Shown: positions 1 to 11,700 of the stretch, piece after piece
How positions within the stretch are numbered: position 1 is the stretch's first letter
Layout of the letters: the number at the start of each line of letters is the position of its first letter
From: Helichrysum umbraculigerum
Taxonomy: Eukaryota; Streptophyta; Magnoliopsida; Asterales; Asteraceae
Length of the DNA: 64,000 nucleotides
Assembly: GCA_949592205.1 (NCBI GenBank)
Contig: CATIUR010000001.1
Span: 15,391,501 to 15,455,500 of the forward strand
Direction: 5' to 3'
Made by a program: the position numbers and the translations under genes
Notes under the pieces: generated by a model
What the model saw: only the letters and a program-made list of their open reading frames with translations
Told to the model about the DNA's origin: nothing
Database searches by the model: none

Positions 1-776
1 TTCCAAGACAATCGAATTGTTAACACGATTTGACGAGTAGTCAAACACTCATGTTAATATCCTTTTCGTTTAGGACGTTAAAGGACATCTATCTGGGCAA
101 CGATCTTACTTTTAACTACTAGCTCTCACATCACAGTCACACATCAGACTCAGGTGAGTCTCATAGCCCCACTTTTACTTATTTGAACTGTTTTGGGGTG
201 AGAATCATGCTCAATCTGTTTTCATATTACTCAAGTATCAAATTATTGCTTATTCTGCATTAGTTGTTTATCTAATCACTCAAAGCCCTCCACAACATAG
301 TTTGGTAATACGGTTGTAGTGTGAATGTTAGTGTATGGTACCATATAGGATTGACAATCCTCGTCCGGGTTGGAACCCCCAACTGGTCAAACGGACGCAT
401 TAGCATTTGTTCATTAGAGTGTAGATTAGGCACTCTCAGGGAGGCACCCTCGATCAGGTCGTTAAATGCGGATCCTGACACCACAGTTAAGCTCAAACTA
501 TGTGCTCATGGCAGTGGTTTATACATTATTTATTTGCATGATTGCAAATCATATTACTAAATCTTGCGTAACATACATTAATTTGTATCAATTAAACCTG
601 TGAGCTCACCAGCTTTTAGCTGACCAAATTTTTACATGTATTCTCAGGTGATCAGCAGTAGTAGGACTGCCCACTCAGGATAACTTAGCTCGAGTCACAT
701 GCAAACATATATCATCAAGAGATTTCACTGCATTTCTATATTTTGTATAAATTAGATATGTGTTAGAATCTCTCAA
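1..776 (+). mobile_element. Gypsy 1 (Tekay-like) 5' LTR, distal part
   Basis: This is the 3' portion of a long LTR that begins before the window. It matches 24907-25660 almost base for base (a few percent difference by eye, plus an 11 nt indel near 680), so the two are read as the 5' and 3' LTRs of one older element. Copia 1 interrupts it at 777. Inside are a conserved acceptor-like TTTAG at 69-73, an 80 nt putative exon (74-153) ending CTCAG/GTGAGT, a CTGAC branch-point-like site at 620-624 and an acceptor TATTCTCAG ending at 647. The 768-776 stretch is the empty target of the CACTA element found in the other LTR. No protein is encoded. Confidence 0.8.
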
Positions 777-1277
777 TGTTGGGATCTGAGTAGATTTGAT
801 CAAGTGTTGAGTGGAATGCTTGCCACTGTTAGTGTTGATGCTTGCTGCGGTTAGAAGAGTTGAAGACTAGCCACTGCTAGTATGATTGTGTTGCTGCCAC
901 TGTTCGTTATATACTTAGAATTTGTGAAGTATATTTTGTAACCACTGTTTGTGGAGAATACACGTAGCCACTGTTAATGTAATTAATGAGTCGGTTAGTT
1001 TGTTAGAGTTATTTATGGGATAAGTACGTATACCATAATAACTACAGATTGTATAGGACTAAGATAGATATACATAGGTTACGATTAGCTTCAAGGTGAA
1101 AACCCTAATACTTAAGTGTATTCGTATTATTCATATAATAATATTGAACCTTTTGGTGATAATTGTTTTACGTGCATGTTACTTAAACAATCTTCTTGAT
1201 AGTTGTTAATTGTTATTCCGCAACATATTAACAATTTAATTCAAAACAATATTATAAAGATCGTTAAGGGATTAGCA
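777..1277 (+). repeat. Copia 1 5' LTR
   Basis: A 501 bp LTR starts TGTTGGGATCTGAG and ends TTAGCA just before a tRNA-iMet-type primer site. It is inserted in the gypsy 1 LTR: upstream sequence matches the other gypsy LTR up to CTCTCAA at 776 and then diverges. The matching 3' LTR is not in the window because the element is cut near 11158. The first 220 bp carry five spaced copies of a CCACTG(T/C)T motif. Confidence 0.8.
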
Positions 1278-1279
1278 AG

Positions 1280-1291
1280 AGGTATCAAAGC
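1280..1291 (+). other. Copia 1 primer-binding site
   Basis: AGGTATCAAAGC lies three bases after the LTR end. It differs at two positions from the tRNA-iMet-complementary TGGTATCAGAGC seen intact in copia 2, which is consistent with decay or slight family divergence. Confidence 0.7.
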
Positions 1292-1345
1292 CAGTTTTTG
1301 TTTTAATATTCAAGAAGTTTGAAGTTTTCTGAACAAGTTATAGCA

Positions 1346-4052
1346 ATGGCGACAGAGAATAATGAAGGTATTCAGGCAACGAAAATTCCAATGCTTAAGC
1401 CTGGTGAATTTGACTTGTGGAAAGTCAGAATCAAACAATATATGCTTCTGGTTGATTACCAGATGTGGGATATTGTTGTCAATGGTCCAGACTATCCAGT
1501 TGATGGAGATGGTGTCAGACAAAAGAGACCACCACCAACATCTGATGCAGAACGCAAAGTTAGATCTACATAATGCAAAACACTTAGTACTTTACTTCTT
1601 TCTATTCCCAATGAATATCAAAGAAGATTTGAAAACTGTGAAGATGCTAAGGTATTAATGGAAGCCATTGAGAAGAGATTTGGTGGTAATGCTAGCACCA
1701 GGAAGAATAAAAGGTCTCTTCTCAAACAACGGTATGAGAACTTTGGTTCTGTAAAGTCTGAAACCTTGACTCAGACTTTTGACAGGTTTACAAAGCTAGT
1801 TGGTGAATTAGAAAATCATGGTGTTAAGATTGATCGGGATGATCTTAACAGAAAGTTTCTAAGGTCATTAAGTGAAGAGTGGACAATCTATACAGTAGGC
1901 TTAAGGCAAAGTGCAGACTTGGACACAAAGGAGTTGGAAGATATATACAATGACCTGAGAAATTTTGAACCAGAGATAGAGAGTAAGAAGCAGACTTCTG
2001 GATATAGTCACAATGCTGCTTTCATGTCTTTGGATGGAACAAAAGTAGAGTCAAGTCATAAAAACTCTACTTATGTTTCAGGAGGAGGTGGATCATCATC
2101 AAATAGCTCAAATAATCAGATGTTAGAATCTTTCTTTGCTAGTAATGTGAATTCATCACTTACTAATGAAGACTTAGACCAATTTGATGGAGATGATCTA
2201 GAGGAGATGGATATTAAGTTGCAGATTGCTTTGATCACTCAGAGGGGAAAGAGATTCATAAAGAGAACTGGGAGAAACAACTTTGCATACAAAAGGAATG
2301 ATGCAAGTTGGTTTGATAAGAGTAAAATAGAGTGCTTCAATTGTCATAAGATGGGGCACTTTGCAAGGGAATGTAGGAGTCCAAGATAAGAGCAGAATGT
2401 GCAGAGAAGAAACATACCAGTTCAAGGAGGCACATCTAATGCATTGGTGTCTCAAGATGGACTAGGATTTGACTGGAGTGATCAAGAGGAACATGTGGAG
2501 AAGAATCATTGTCTTATGGCCATTGCTGAATCTGACAAGAAGTCAGATGTTCCTTATGAGGTACAAGTTAAATTATGTTCTGTTGTTTGTAAACAAACTG
2601 TTAAACATTACAGGGATCATAATTTAAGAGTGTGTGATGAACTTAAACAATGGGAAATCAAAAATAAACACACCATAGCAGTCATTGAAAATCTGGAAAA
2701 TCAAATAAAGGCATATGAAGTCAATGCAACACAGTTTAAATATGACATTGAATATGCTAGGTGGGAGAGAGACACTTTTAAAGATAAAGTAGAGTTGTTG
2801 TCTAAGAAACTTACTGAGGTCACATATGAAAGAGATAGCATAAGACTTGATGTAAGTAAATTAGAACGTGCTTCTAAGAGTGTAAATAAACTTATTGATT
2901 CACAGATTCATGATAAACTCAAGACTGGATTAGGGTACAATAATGTACCTCCACCTTATAATCACACCTACTTTCCTCCTAAAAGTGAAATTGATATCAA
3001 TTCACTTAAAATAGGAATGACAGATGAGGTTAAAAAGGCTGATCCAATCAAAAGTTTATCTGATGATGAGATGTTTGTTGAAGGTGAAGTTAGTGATTGG
3101 ACTGAAGAAGATGATCAGTGTGATAGAACATCTGAAAGTGAGAAGAGTGTAAAATCTGAATCATCTAATTCATCATGTGAGGTCAAGAAAAGAATAACTG
3201 GTCTAGTTTCAGAGCTTAATGGTGAAAAACTAGAAGAGGGTAAGAAACTGTTTCAAGAAAAAGCTAAGCAACAGATAAAACATGTGAGCAAAACTAATAA
3301 ATCTAGGAGTGGTCTAGATTATATTAGAAAAACAGTTAAACAAGAGTCTAAGACTGTGAAAGATAATTGTGTTAATTGTGCTTGCAAAACTAGATTTTCT
3401 GAACCAAAACCACTTAATAAAACTGCACCAAGAGGGAATCAGAGAAACTGGAACCAAATGGTTTCACAAAGATTGGGGCAGAATTTTCAGTTGGTAAAAG
3501 AAAAATCTTGTTATATCTATGGAACATCTTCAACATGATTGTTATCATAATCCTAAGAATTTCAATAGGGTTGTGAAACCATTGTGGACAGCAGCTAACA
3601 TGATTAATAAACAAAATTTTAAATCAAAAGTTAATCATGTAGCCACTGTCAAGAAGATGAACAAGGCTAACAGTGGTACAACTGCAGCCACTGCTACTTA
3701 TGCTGCAGTGGTACCACCAAAAAAGGCCAACAGAGGCAACAAGACTAAAACAGTGGATAGTGTTACCACGGTCAAGCATGGTGCCACTGCTAGGGTTAAA
3801 AATTCCGAAAGAATATTCAAACCAAGGCAGGCTACCACTGCTAGAGTGATCAACACAGGACTAAGGGTAACCACTGTTAGGCCTATACCCATTGTTAAGT
3901 CTGATATCAGTTGGATATGGAAACCAAAGAACACATATGAATCCAAAGTTTCAAATCCAACAGTGCATCAAAATCAATTATCTTTCAGAAAGTTGATTTT
4001 CATGATGCACGTGGGAAACCCAAAACCAAATTGGTTTGGGTTCCCAAGATAA
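1346..4052 (+). pseudogene. gag: Copia 1 gag (Maximus/SIRE-like), broken
   Basis: Structural capsid/nucleocapsid protein of a Ty1/copia element, expected to form cytoplasmic virus-like particles. The start chosen is the ATG at 1346, in the copia gag N-terminal context (a GEFDLWKVRIKQYM stretch). The reading frame shifts near 1565-1657, continues through the UBN2-type capsid region, and shows a CCHC zinc knuckle (CFNCHKMGHFAREC, about 2335-2376). It hits an in-frame TAA at 2387-2389, runs on in the same frame with a long helical, charged region, and shifts again near 3519-3538. A second cysteine cluster near 3508 looks like a damaged zinc knuckle. The C-terminal part (3640-3890) is rich in Ala-Thr-Thr and is built from the CCACTG motif also present in the LTR. 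At least two frameshifts and one nonsense codon make it non-functional. Confidence 0.85.
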
Positions 4053-4075
4053 ACTAATTCTCTTCTTGATTATTT

Positions 4076-7000
4076 GTGCAGGGCAAGCCAAAGAGCTTAT
4101 GGCATGTGGATAGTGGCTGCTCAAGGCATATGACTGGTGACAAGGAAAAGCTACAGGACTTCAAATCTTTTGATGATGGATATGTAGCATTTGGAAGCAA
4201 TCCAAAAGGAGGGAAGATAACAGGCAAAGGAACAGTTCAGAGTGAAAAGCTAAGTTTTGATAATGTTTATTTTATGGAACAACTGAGGTATAATTTGCTA
4301 AGTGTGAGTCAAATTACAGATAAAAAGAACCCAGTTCATTTTACTGACACTGAATGTCTTATCTTGTCCAAGGAATTTAAAATACCAGAAAACATGATTT
4401 TAATGAGAATTCCAAGGCAAGATAATATATATAAGTGTGACTTAGCAAATATGTCACCTCAACCCAATTTAAACTGTCTTATTTCTAAAGCAAGTGTGAC
4501 TGAATTTGAACTGTGGCATAGAAGAATGTGTCACATGAATTACAAAACCATTAATAAACTTGCTAAAAACAAGCTTGTTAGAGGTTTACCTGAAAAGGTG
4601 TATTCATGTGATGATCATTGTGTTGCATGTCAAAAAGGCAAACAACACAAGTCTTCTTTTAAGTCCAAAAGTGTGAATACCAACTGCACACCCTTTTACT
4701 TATTGCATATGGACTTATTTGGACCAACCAACATAAGTAGCATGGGTAAAATGTCTTATTGCCTTGTAGTAATTGATGATTATACCAGGTTTACATGGGT
4801 TTTCTTTCTTAGAACAAAAGATGAGACAGGTGAAATACTTAGATCATTTATAACTAAGATGGAAAATCAATTGGATAAAAAGGTTAAAATCATCAGGAGT
4901 GATAATGGAACAGAATTTAAAAACTATGAGATGGATAAGTTCTGTGAAGTTAAAGGTATTAAGAGAGAATTTAGTGCACCTAGAACCCCCAACAAAATGG
5001 AGTAGCTGAAAGGAGGAATATGACACTAATTGAGGCAGCTAGAACTATGCTATCTGATGCAAAGCTACCTATGTCTTTCTGGGCAGAGGCAGTTAGCACA
5101 GCTTGCTATGTTCAGAACAGGGTATTAGTTGTTAAGCCTCATAACAAGACACCATATGAACTTTTGTTTAGTAAGAAACCACTTATTAGTTTCTTAAAAT
5201 CATTTGGGTGTCCTTGTACCATCTTAAATACCAAAGATCACTTAGGAAAGTTTGAAAGCAAGGTAGATGAGGGTATATTTGTTGGTTACTCTATTCAAAG
5301 CAAGGCTTATAGGGTATTCAATCAAAGGACCAGGATCATAGAAGAGACCATGCACTTAACCTTCAATGAGAATACATCTAATCCTGATGGGAAAGGTCCT
5401 AAGTCTTTGTTTGATATTGATGCACTTAACACTGCTTTTAGATATCCAAATGTAGATTCAAGTGCAGGTATAAGTACAGGTACAAATGGAAGTGCAAGGA
5501 ATGGGCAAGTTGCAGCAGACACAGGAATGTCATCTGGAAAGAAGAATGATTCATTGGAATACATCTTATTTCCAATATGGTCTCCTGATCCCCCAGAAGT
5601 GTTTGCAACTGATCCATCAATATCATCCAAGAATTCAGAGGATGATGAATCTGATGGAAATCCTTTCATGAACATCTTTGACTCTGATGAACAGAGTGAT
5701 GAACAGAGTTATGAACAGGGTGAAGAACAGTGTGATAAGAGTCCAGAACAGCAACTTTTAAAGAATCTGAACAATTTCACTGAGAATACTAGACATGTTG
5801 TTGATTCTATTACTAATGATGTGTCTAAAATTCTGAGTGATGAGGTTCCTGAACAGACTCCAACTAAGCAAATTGGTAAGGAGGCTAGGCTGGATTATTT
5901 ACAGTTCATGAGCACAACTCCATTGTCAAAAAGGATTTCTAAAGAAAGGTCAAGTGAAACTTCTGGTCATGATGAGAATTATACAAACTTGGAAACTGGA
6001 TTACATGAAACATCTACATCTAATTACATTGTTCATAGAGATCATCCTCTTGAACAAGTAATTGGTGATGTGGGTTCTGCTGTACAAACTAGACATCAAA
6101 CTAAGATCAGTGAAGAGGAACTTCATACCTCTTTATATGTATGTTTCTTATCTTAAGTTGAAACAAAGAAGGCAGTGGAAGCTCTTAAAGATCCTAATTG
6201 GATTGAAGCAATGCAGGAGGAGTTGTTACAGTTTAAGATTCAGAAAGTGTGGACCTTAGTTGATCTACCAAAGGGAAAAAGAGCAATTGGAACAAAGTGG
6301 ATCTTTAAGAATAAAAAGGAGGAAAGAGGGATAGTGATTAAGAACAAAGCAAGATTGGTGGCACAAGGGTATACTCAGGAGGAAGGCATTGATTATGATG
6401 ATGTCTTTGCTCCTGTTACCAGAATAGAAGCAATTAGATTATTCTTGGCATATGCTTCATATCAAGGATTCAAGGTGTATCAGATAGATGTAAAGAGTGC
6501 TTTTCTTTATGGTCCAATTGAAGATGAAGTCTATGTATGTCAACCACCAGGATTTGAAGATCCCAAGTATCCAGATAGAGTATGCAGGCTAGAAAAGGCT
6601 CTTTATGGTTTACATCAAGCTCCAAGGTGTTGGTATGGGACTCTATCTGAATATCTAATGGAAAATGGTTTTAAAAGAGGTACCATTGACAAGACACTAT
6701 TTACCAAAAAGATTCACAATGATATCCTATTGGTACAAGTGTATGTTGATGATATTATCTTTGGGTCTACTAATGATGCACTGTGTAAGGAGTTTGAAAA
6801 AGTAATGCATCAAAGGTTTAAGATGAGTTCTATGGGTGAACTTACTTTCTTTTTGGGACTTCAAGTCAAGCAGAGGTCAGATGGTATCTTTATCAATCAG
6901 GGAAAGTATGTTAAAGACATATTGGACAGATTTGGCTACAAAGATGCTAAAGTTGCTAGCACACCCATGGAGACACACAAGGCATTACATGCAGATCTTG

Positions 7001-7148
7001 AAGGGGAGGATGTAGATGTACATCTCTACAGATCTATGATTGGTTCTCCCATGTATCTCACTTCTTCCAGACCAGACATTATGTTTGCTGTGTGTGTGTG
7101 TGTGCTAGATATCAAGCCAATCCCAAGCAATCACATCTGTATGCAGTG
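4076..7148 (+). pseudogene. pol: Copia 1 pol part 1: protease, integrase, reverse transcriptase
   Basis: Retrotransposon polyprotein in copia order. Protease with the DSG active site (WHVDSGCSRHMTG, about 4100). Integrase with an HHCC zinc finger (HRRMCHMNY then CVACQKGKQH) and DDE residues spread over MDLFGP, RSDNGTEFKN and GVAERRNM. Reverse transcriptase with YVDDIIFGS near 6740. A one-base loss near 4990 breaks the integrase frame just before the catalytic Glu, and an in-frame TAA at 6154-6156 separates integrase from RT. The RT/RNase H junction is interrupted exactly at CAGTG (7144-7148) by solo LTR A and resumes at 10653. A dead copy, older than copia 2. Confidence 0.9.
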
Positions 7149-8975
7149 TGTGACACCCGACGATTTAGGGTTACTGATAATCCTACTTGAAACCCTAATT
7201 GCGTGTGTTTAGTTTAGAATTAGGCTAAATACTTGTAATTGCTTGTAACTACTTGTATATTTTGTGAATATACGCTTACGTAATTAGTTGTAATTACGCT
7301 TACGCAATTTGATGAAATTGCGCAAAACAACCGGACGGAGTCCGCCTAATTATACGACGTTGGTGAAAACATTCCTATAAATAACTTGAATCTTTTTTTT
7401 TAGAAGTTATTTATCATATATTGTTAATTTGTTAAATTAATACACGAAAAACTTAGGCGTTTTGACTAAAACGTCTCAAACGCAACAGAAACGCGCGGAA
7501 CGCGCCCGACAATCGAACGAAAGTCAAAATATATATTTTTATAATTTAAAATATATTATTTTGTATGAAACTATGATTAAAAACATCGTATAATAATTCG
7601 TCAATAAAAACATCTAATTAAAACGTTACGCGATTAAACCTCCGTAAAACGTGCACGCAAATCGAGGCAGATAAATTAACGGAACATTTTTACAAGTGTT
7701 TTCCAGTATCTATATTAAATATTTCAAGTGAAAATATCGAAATTAAATTCGTCATTTAAATACGCGTATTAAACGTTTAACGTATAAATAAACGTCTAAA
7801 CAATCGGGTAAACGAAATGGAAACGTAACTAATTAAAATGGGAAACAAGAAAATGACCAACATACCCTTGGTGGGCCCCCCTTTGGCTGGCCCCCTCCCC
7901 CCATGTGCCACCCCCCAACTTGACCACTCTTTGAACATGCAAAACCATCACATCACTTCACCATTTACTCCTCCCATACCCACATGCACTTGGTTCATTT
8001 TTCACATATCCTCTCAATTGAATTCCATCATTTTCTCTTAAAATTCTGGAGATTTTCCAGCCCCTACACCATCACCAAACCACCATCATTTAACCATCAC
8101 ATTTTAAAGAAGGAGATCAAAGAAAGGAGGCTAGGAACTCAAGAACATCATCATTATCTTCATTTTCCTTTGTTTTCACCATCTTCATTGTAAGGATACC
8201 AACACCTTCTCTCCCTAAAACTGACTTCATGTGGTTTATTTAGATGTTATTATGTCCATCTAACTTGTTTATGTCCAAAATCCTTGTTAAAATATGTTTT
8301 TACCAAACATATACAAAAACACAGAATCTGTCCTCAAAATCACAGTTTAGTAAAATGGCTGTATCTCGAGTTATAGGAAGAATTAGACAACGAATTTTTT
8401 TTAAAAGTTGCGTATTGAAAAGGGCTACAACTTTTGTGTTTTGCACTTTTCCATATCTGTACGTATTTTTTTGAATAATCTGATCTTTGAGTCTGGTCTG
8501 GAAGTTTTCGAAAACCGAGTTCGGTTCATTCGCGAATTTATTTAAATATGTAAATGGACACTAAAGTTTCTGTAAAAATTATATGTTAGACCAGAGACAT
8601 TGATGATCAATTGGTAAAATTTGTGAGACTTGATTTGGACCAGAAGTAGTTGAAATTAAATGGCGAACCAAACCGATAAAAGTCGAAAATATGAAATCTT
8701 GAATTTTTAGGTTGCATGTTAGAAACCGACACTTTGGATGAACTCCGACACGAACCGACAAATTATTTGGACTCTATAAACTGATTTATGGGTTGGGTAA
8801 AAGTTTCGGGTGAAACCGAGTAGGTTTGACCAAGTCAACAAAAACGGCTCGGTGGCTAAAAACGACAAAACTTACTATTTTTGGAAAGTGGTAACAAAAA
8901 TGGTTTTGGGTGACTTAGTTAGTAACTTGGACCAAAAACTAAACTTAGAAAGCTTCCCGAATTAGAAACCGACAT

Positions 8976-9174
8976 ATAAATCATAAGTGACTCTATAAGT
9001 GAATCATAAATCATAAGTGACTCTATAAGTGACTCATAAATCATAAGTGACTCTATAAGTGACTCATAAATCATAAGTGACTCTATAAGTGACTCATAAA
9101 TCATAAGTGACTCTATAAGTGACTCATAAATCAGAAGTGACTCTATAAGTGACTCATAAATCAGAAGTGACTCA
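8976..9174 (+). repeat. 30 bp minisatellite inside solo LTR A
   Basis: About 6.6 units of a 30 bp repeat built from ATAAATCATAAGTGACTC and TATAAGTGACTC, unit starts at 8976, 9006, 9036, 9066, 9096, 9126 and 9156. Units differ by only one or two bases, so expansion is recent. The reverse strand reads as a decapeptide repeat by accident of the 30 bp period; I do not call it a gene. Confidence 0.9.
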
Positions 9175-9177
9175 TAG

Positions 9178-9303
9178 TTTGACCAACCTTAACCAGGTTT
9201 GACCAGGTTGACCAGGTTTGACCAGGTTGACCAGGTTTGACCAGGTTGACCAGGTTTGACCAGCTTTGACCAGCTTTGACCAACGAGTTGACCAACGTTG
9301 ACC
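9178..9303 (+). repeat. TTGACC (W-box-like) array inside solo LTR A
   Basis: Twelve TTGACC copies in about 125 bp, alternating GGTTTGACCA and GGTTGACCA spacing, directly after the 30 bp array. TTGAC(C/T) is the core of the W-box bound by plant WRKY transcription factors. Whether it acts as an enhancer here is inference; the repeat itself is plain in the sequence. Confidence 0.85.
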
Positions 9304-10652
9304 TACGGTTTAAGGCTTATACAAACTAAAACAATCTATTTGCAACACACGTTTTGTACTACTGAATAGTATACAACAAAACAAACTTAAATATAATGTC
9401 TAAATGAATTATTATTACAAACTTTCACCAACGGGTCGTACACGTTTTTGATAAACGAACTTGAACAACTTATTTGGACATAACTAGTTGATGAACTAGC
9501 TCTAGGTGGATATTAACCCTCCACCGGCACGATTGGCTTAAGTGGACATTAACCCCCACTTATACAATCGCTATAGATGGTCTTACAAGACATCTACTTA
9601 CACAACCTTATACGTTTAGGACGTTAGAAGGTTGCACATCGGCTTGCTTGCTTATTTGATATTTGCTTGCTACTTGCTAATCTAAGGTGAGTTTCATAGC
9701 CCCTGTTTTACTCGTTTTAACTATTTTGGGGTGAGAATACATACACACATGTTTTATACAACTATCTTTGTACATGCTTTATACAACTGTCGTTATGCAA
9801 CTGCTTTTATACAACTGTTTTATAAACAATGGATAACAAAGGGAACAATGAAAACAAAGGAAACAAGGGAAAGCAAAGGATAACGCATGAGTGAAACCAT
9901 AATCCAACAAAGCCCTCGCACATCGTAGTTCGTTAATTATTTGTAAGCGTAAGTATTTGTGAATAGATCTATTGGGGATTGACACCCCCGTCCGGGTTAG
10001 GTTGCTCTAACTAGTCAAACGGACGCATAATACTTGACAAACGAGTGTTCCGGATTAGACACTTGCTGAGGCAACAACAAGGGTTAAGCTTCGAACTATG
10101 AGCTCATGACGCAAAGGATAACAAATGATAACAAAGGAAAACAAGGAATAACAATTGATAACAAAGGAAAACAAGGAATAACAAATGATAACCTGATATT
10201 TTTTTTACAACAGTTTTTGCATGCGTGCAACGCAACGGAAATCTCATATTTCGTACTTATGTTTACAACTGCTTGCAAACCTATGAACTCACCAACTTTA
10301 TGTTGACCCTTTTAGTATGTATTCTCAGGTTTGCAGACGCTGTAGGACTACCCACAGGAAACAAGACAGTAGGATGCTTTTGGAAAGCATAGCTTGAGTC
10401 ACATTGTTTTCAAACATCAAGGAATTAGAATTGCATTTTACTATATTTTGTAGTTTTAATTATGTAATTCTACTTTTATTATGCGAACTCCAAATACTTT
10501 TGTAAACTTTTGAATTATTGTAATGTAACTATTTTCAACGTCTCATATAGAGGTCGTTTTTTGTAATCTTTGAGTGATGATATTTGATTTGGTCGTAGCC
10601 TCGTGACACCTCATACTTCCGCTGCCACGTGTTTCGGGGGTGCGACACAGTG

Positions 10653-11158
10653 AAAAGGATTTTTAGATATTTAAAGGGTCAACCACAATTGGGCCTTTGG
10701 TATCCAAAGAGTTCTTCCTTTGAACTCATGGCTTTCACAGATAGTGATTATGGTGGAGAGAATTTGGACAGAAAGTCTACCTCAGGAGGGTGTCAATTTC
10801 TAGGAGAAAGATTGGTGTCATGGCAATGCAAGAAGCAGACCACTGTATCCACTTCAACAGCAGAGGCAGAGTATGTTGCTGCATCAAGCTGCTGTGCACA
10901 AGTACTTTGGATTCAGAATCAGATGCTAGATTATGGTCTAACTTTTCTAAATACTCCTATTTATATTGATAATAACTCTGCAATTAGTATCATTAACAAT
11001 CCTGTTAAGCATTCTAAGACCAAACATATTGAAATTAGATATCACTTCATTAGAGATTGTAATGAAAAGAGATTGATCCAAATCTTTAAAATTCATACTG
11101 ATAATCAATATGCAGATCTTTTCACAAAGGCTTTCGATGTGGGAAGGTTTACATATCT
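10653..11158 (+). pseudogene. pol: Copia 1 pol part 2: RNase H, 3' truncated
   Basis: Continuation of the copia 1 polyprotein after solo LTR A: VKRIFRYLKG, then FTDSDYGG, STAEAEYVAASSC and the KHSKTKHIEIRYHFIRD stretch typical of copia RNase H. Homology stops within the final TKAFDVGRF motif near 11158. The stop codon, any region downstream of pol and the 3' LTR are missing, and Athila-type sequence follows. Whether copia 1 ever carried the accessory gene of copia 2 cannot be decided. Confidence 0.85.
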
Positions 11159-11700
11159 GGATGCGTATGATAAGAAAATAGCTGAAATGAGAAGCTGCCA
11201 GGATCCATTTCTGCATTTTCTTCTGGTTTTATCCTCGAGACTCTTGCTAGGGTTTTCTTGCACACTTCAAAACTTCAATTTATTCATACTCGTCTCTTTG
11301 TGAAATGATCTCGTAGGTGTGAACACGTTGGGTATGCCTTTTAACAAACTCATATATTTTGCAAATTAAAGTGAAACCACCGTCTCAGATTTTGAAGAGA
11401 TGTTTTCTATGACAAATCATTTATAAAACATTGTTTTTAAACGAGTTCGAGCATAATGCATAGAAGTAGTATGCAAGTACCTCAAATGCTCGAAACAGTG
11501 AATTATTTATTTTTACTTCCTGCTGAGACGAGTGTTTTGCAAAATGATTTTGAAAATATTTTTAGGCATAACCAAGTGTGAAGGATAGTCGGAGATTCTG
11601 CTTCACTTATTGACACTCAATCTTTTCTTTTTATTGCACGGGTTGCCTCCCGAGAAGCGCTGCTGTTAAAGTCGAGAGCTCGACTTTGCCTTCCTTCAGA
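11159..11700 (-). other. Athila 3' non-coding region
   Basis: Sequence downstream of the Athila-type reading frame. It holds the GGGAGGCAACCC motif on the minus strand near 11640-11655 and otherwise no reading frame I can support. The left edge is the junction with truncated copia 1. Confidence 0.6.

Larger units (their letters stand above)
7149..10647 (+). mobile_element. Solo LTR A (gypsy, Tekay-like), 3.5 kb
   Basis: A 3499 bp insertion starts TGTGACACCC, ends GGGGGTGCGACA, and is flanked by the perfect 5 bp duplication CAGTG (7144-7148 and 10648-10652). Removing it restores the copia reading frame across the site. TG...CA ends, a 5 bp duplication and no coding region indicate a solo LTR. 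It shares modules with the gypsy 1 LTR: a CAT-rich leader ending ATT/GTAAGG (donor at 8190), TTTAG/G acceptor (9619), a 67 nt exon-like stretch ending AAG/GTGAGT (9686), TTGACC near 10302 and TATTCTCAG/GT (10328). Between first donor and first acceptor it carries a 30 bp tandem array and a TTGACC array. Short repeats of GATAACAAAGGAAAACAAGG type occur at about 9830-9890 and 10110-10195. Confidence 0.85.

Noticed and set aside
8919..9104. Reverse-strand frame with a decapeptide repeat (MIYESLIESL)
   Set aside because: It is the reading of a 30 bp tandem repeat, whose period is a multiple of three; there is no start context, and it lies inside a solo LTR.
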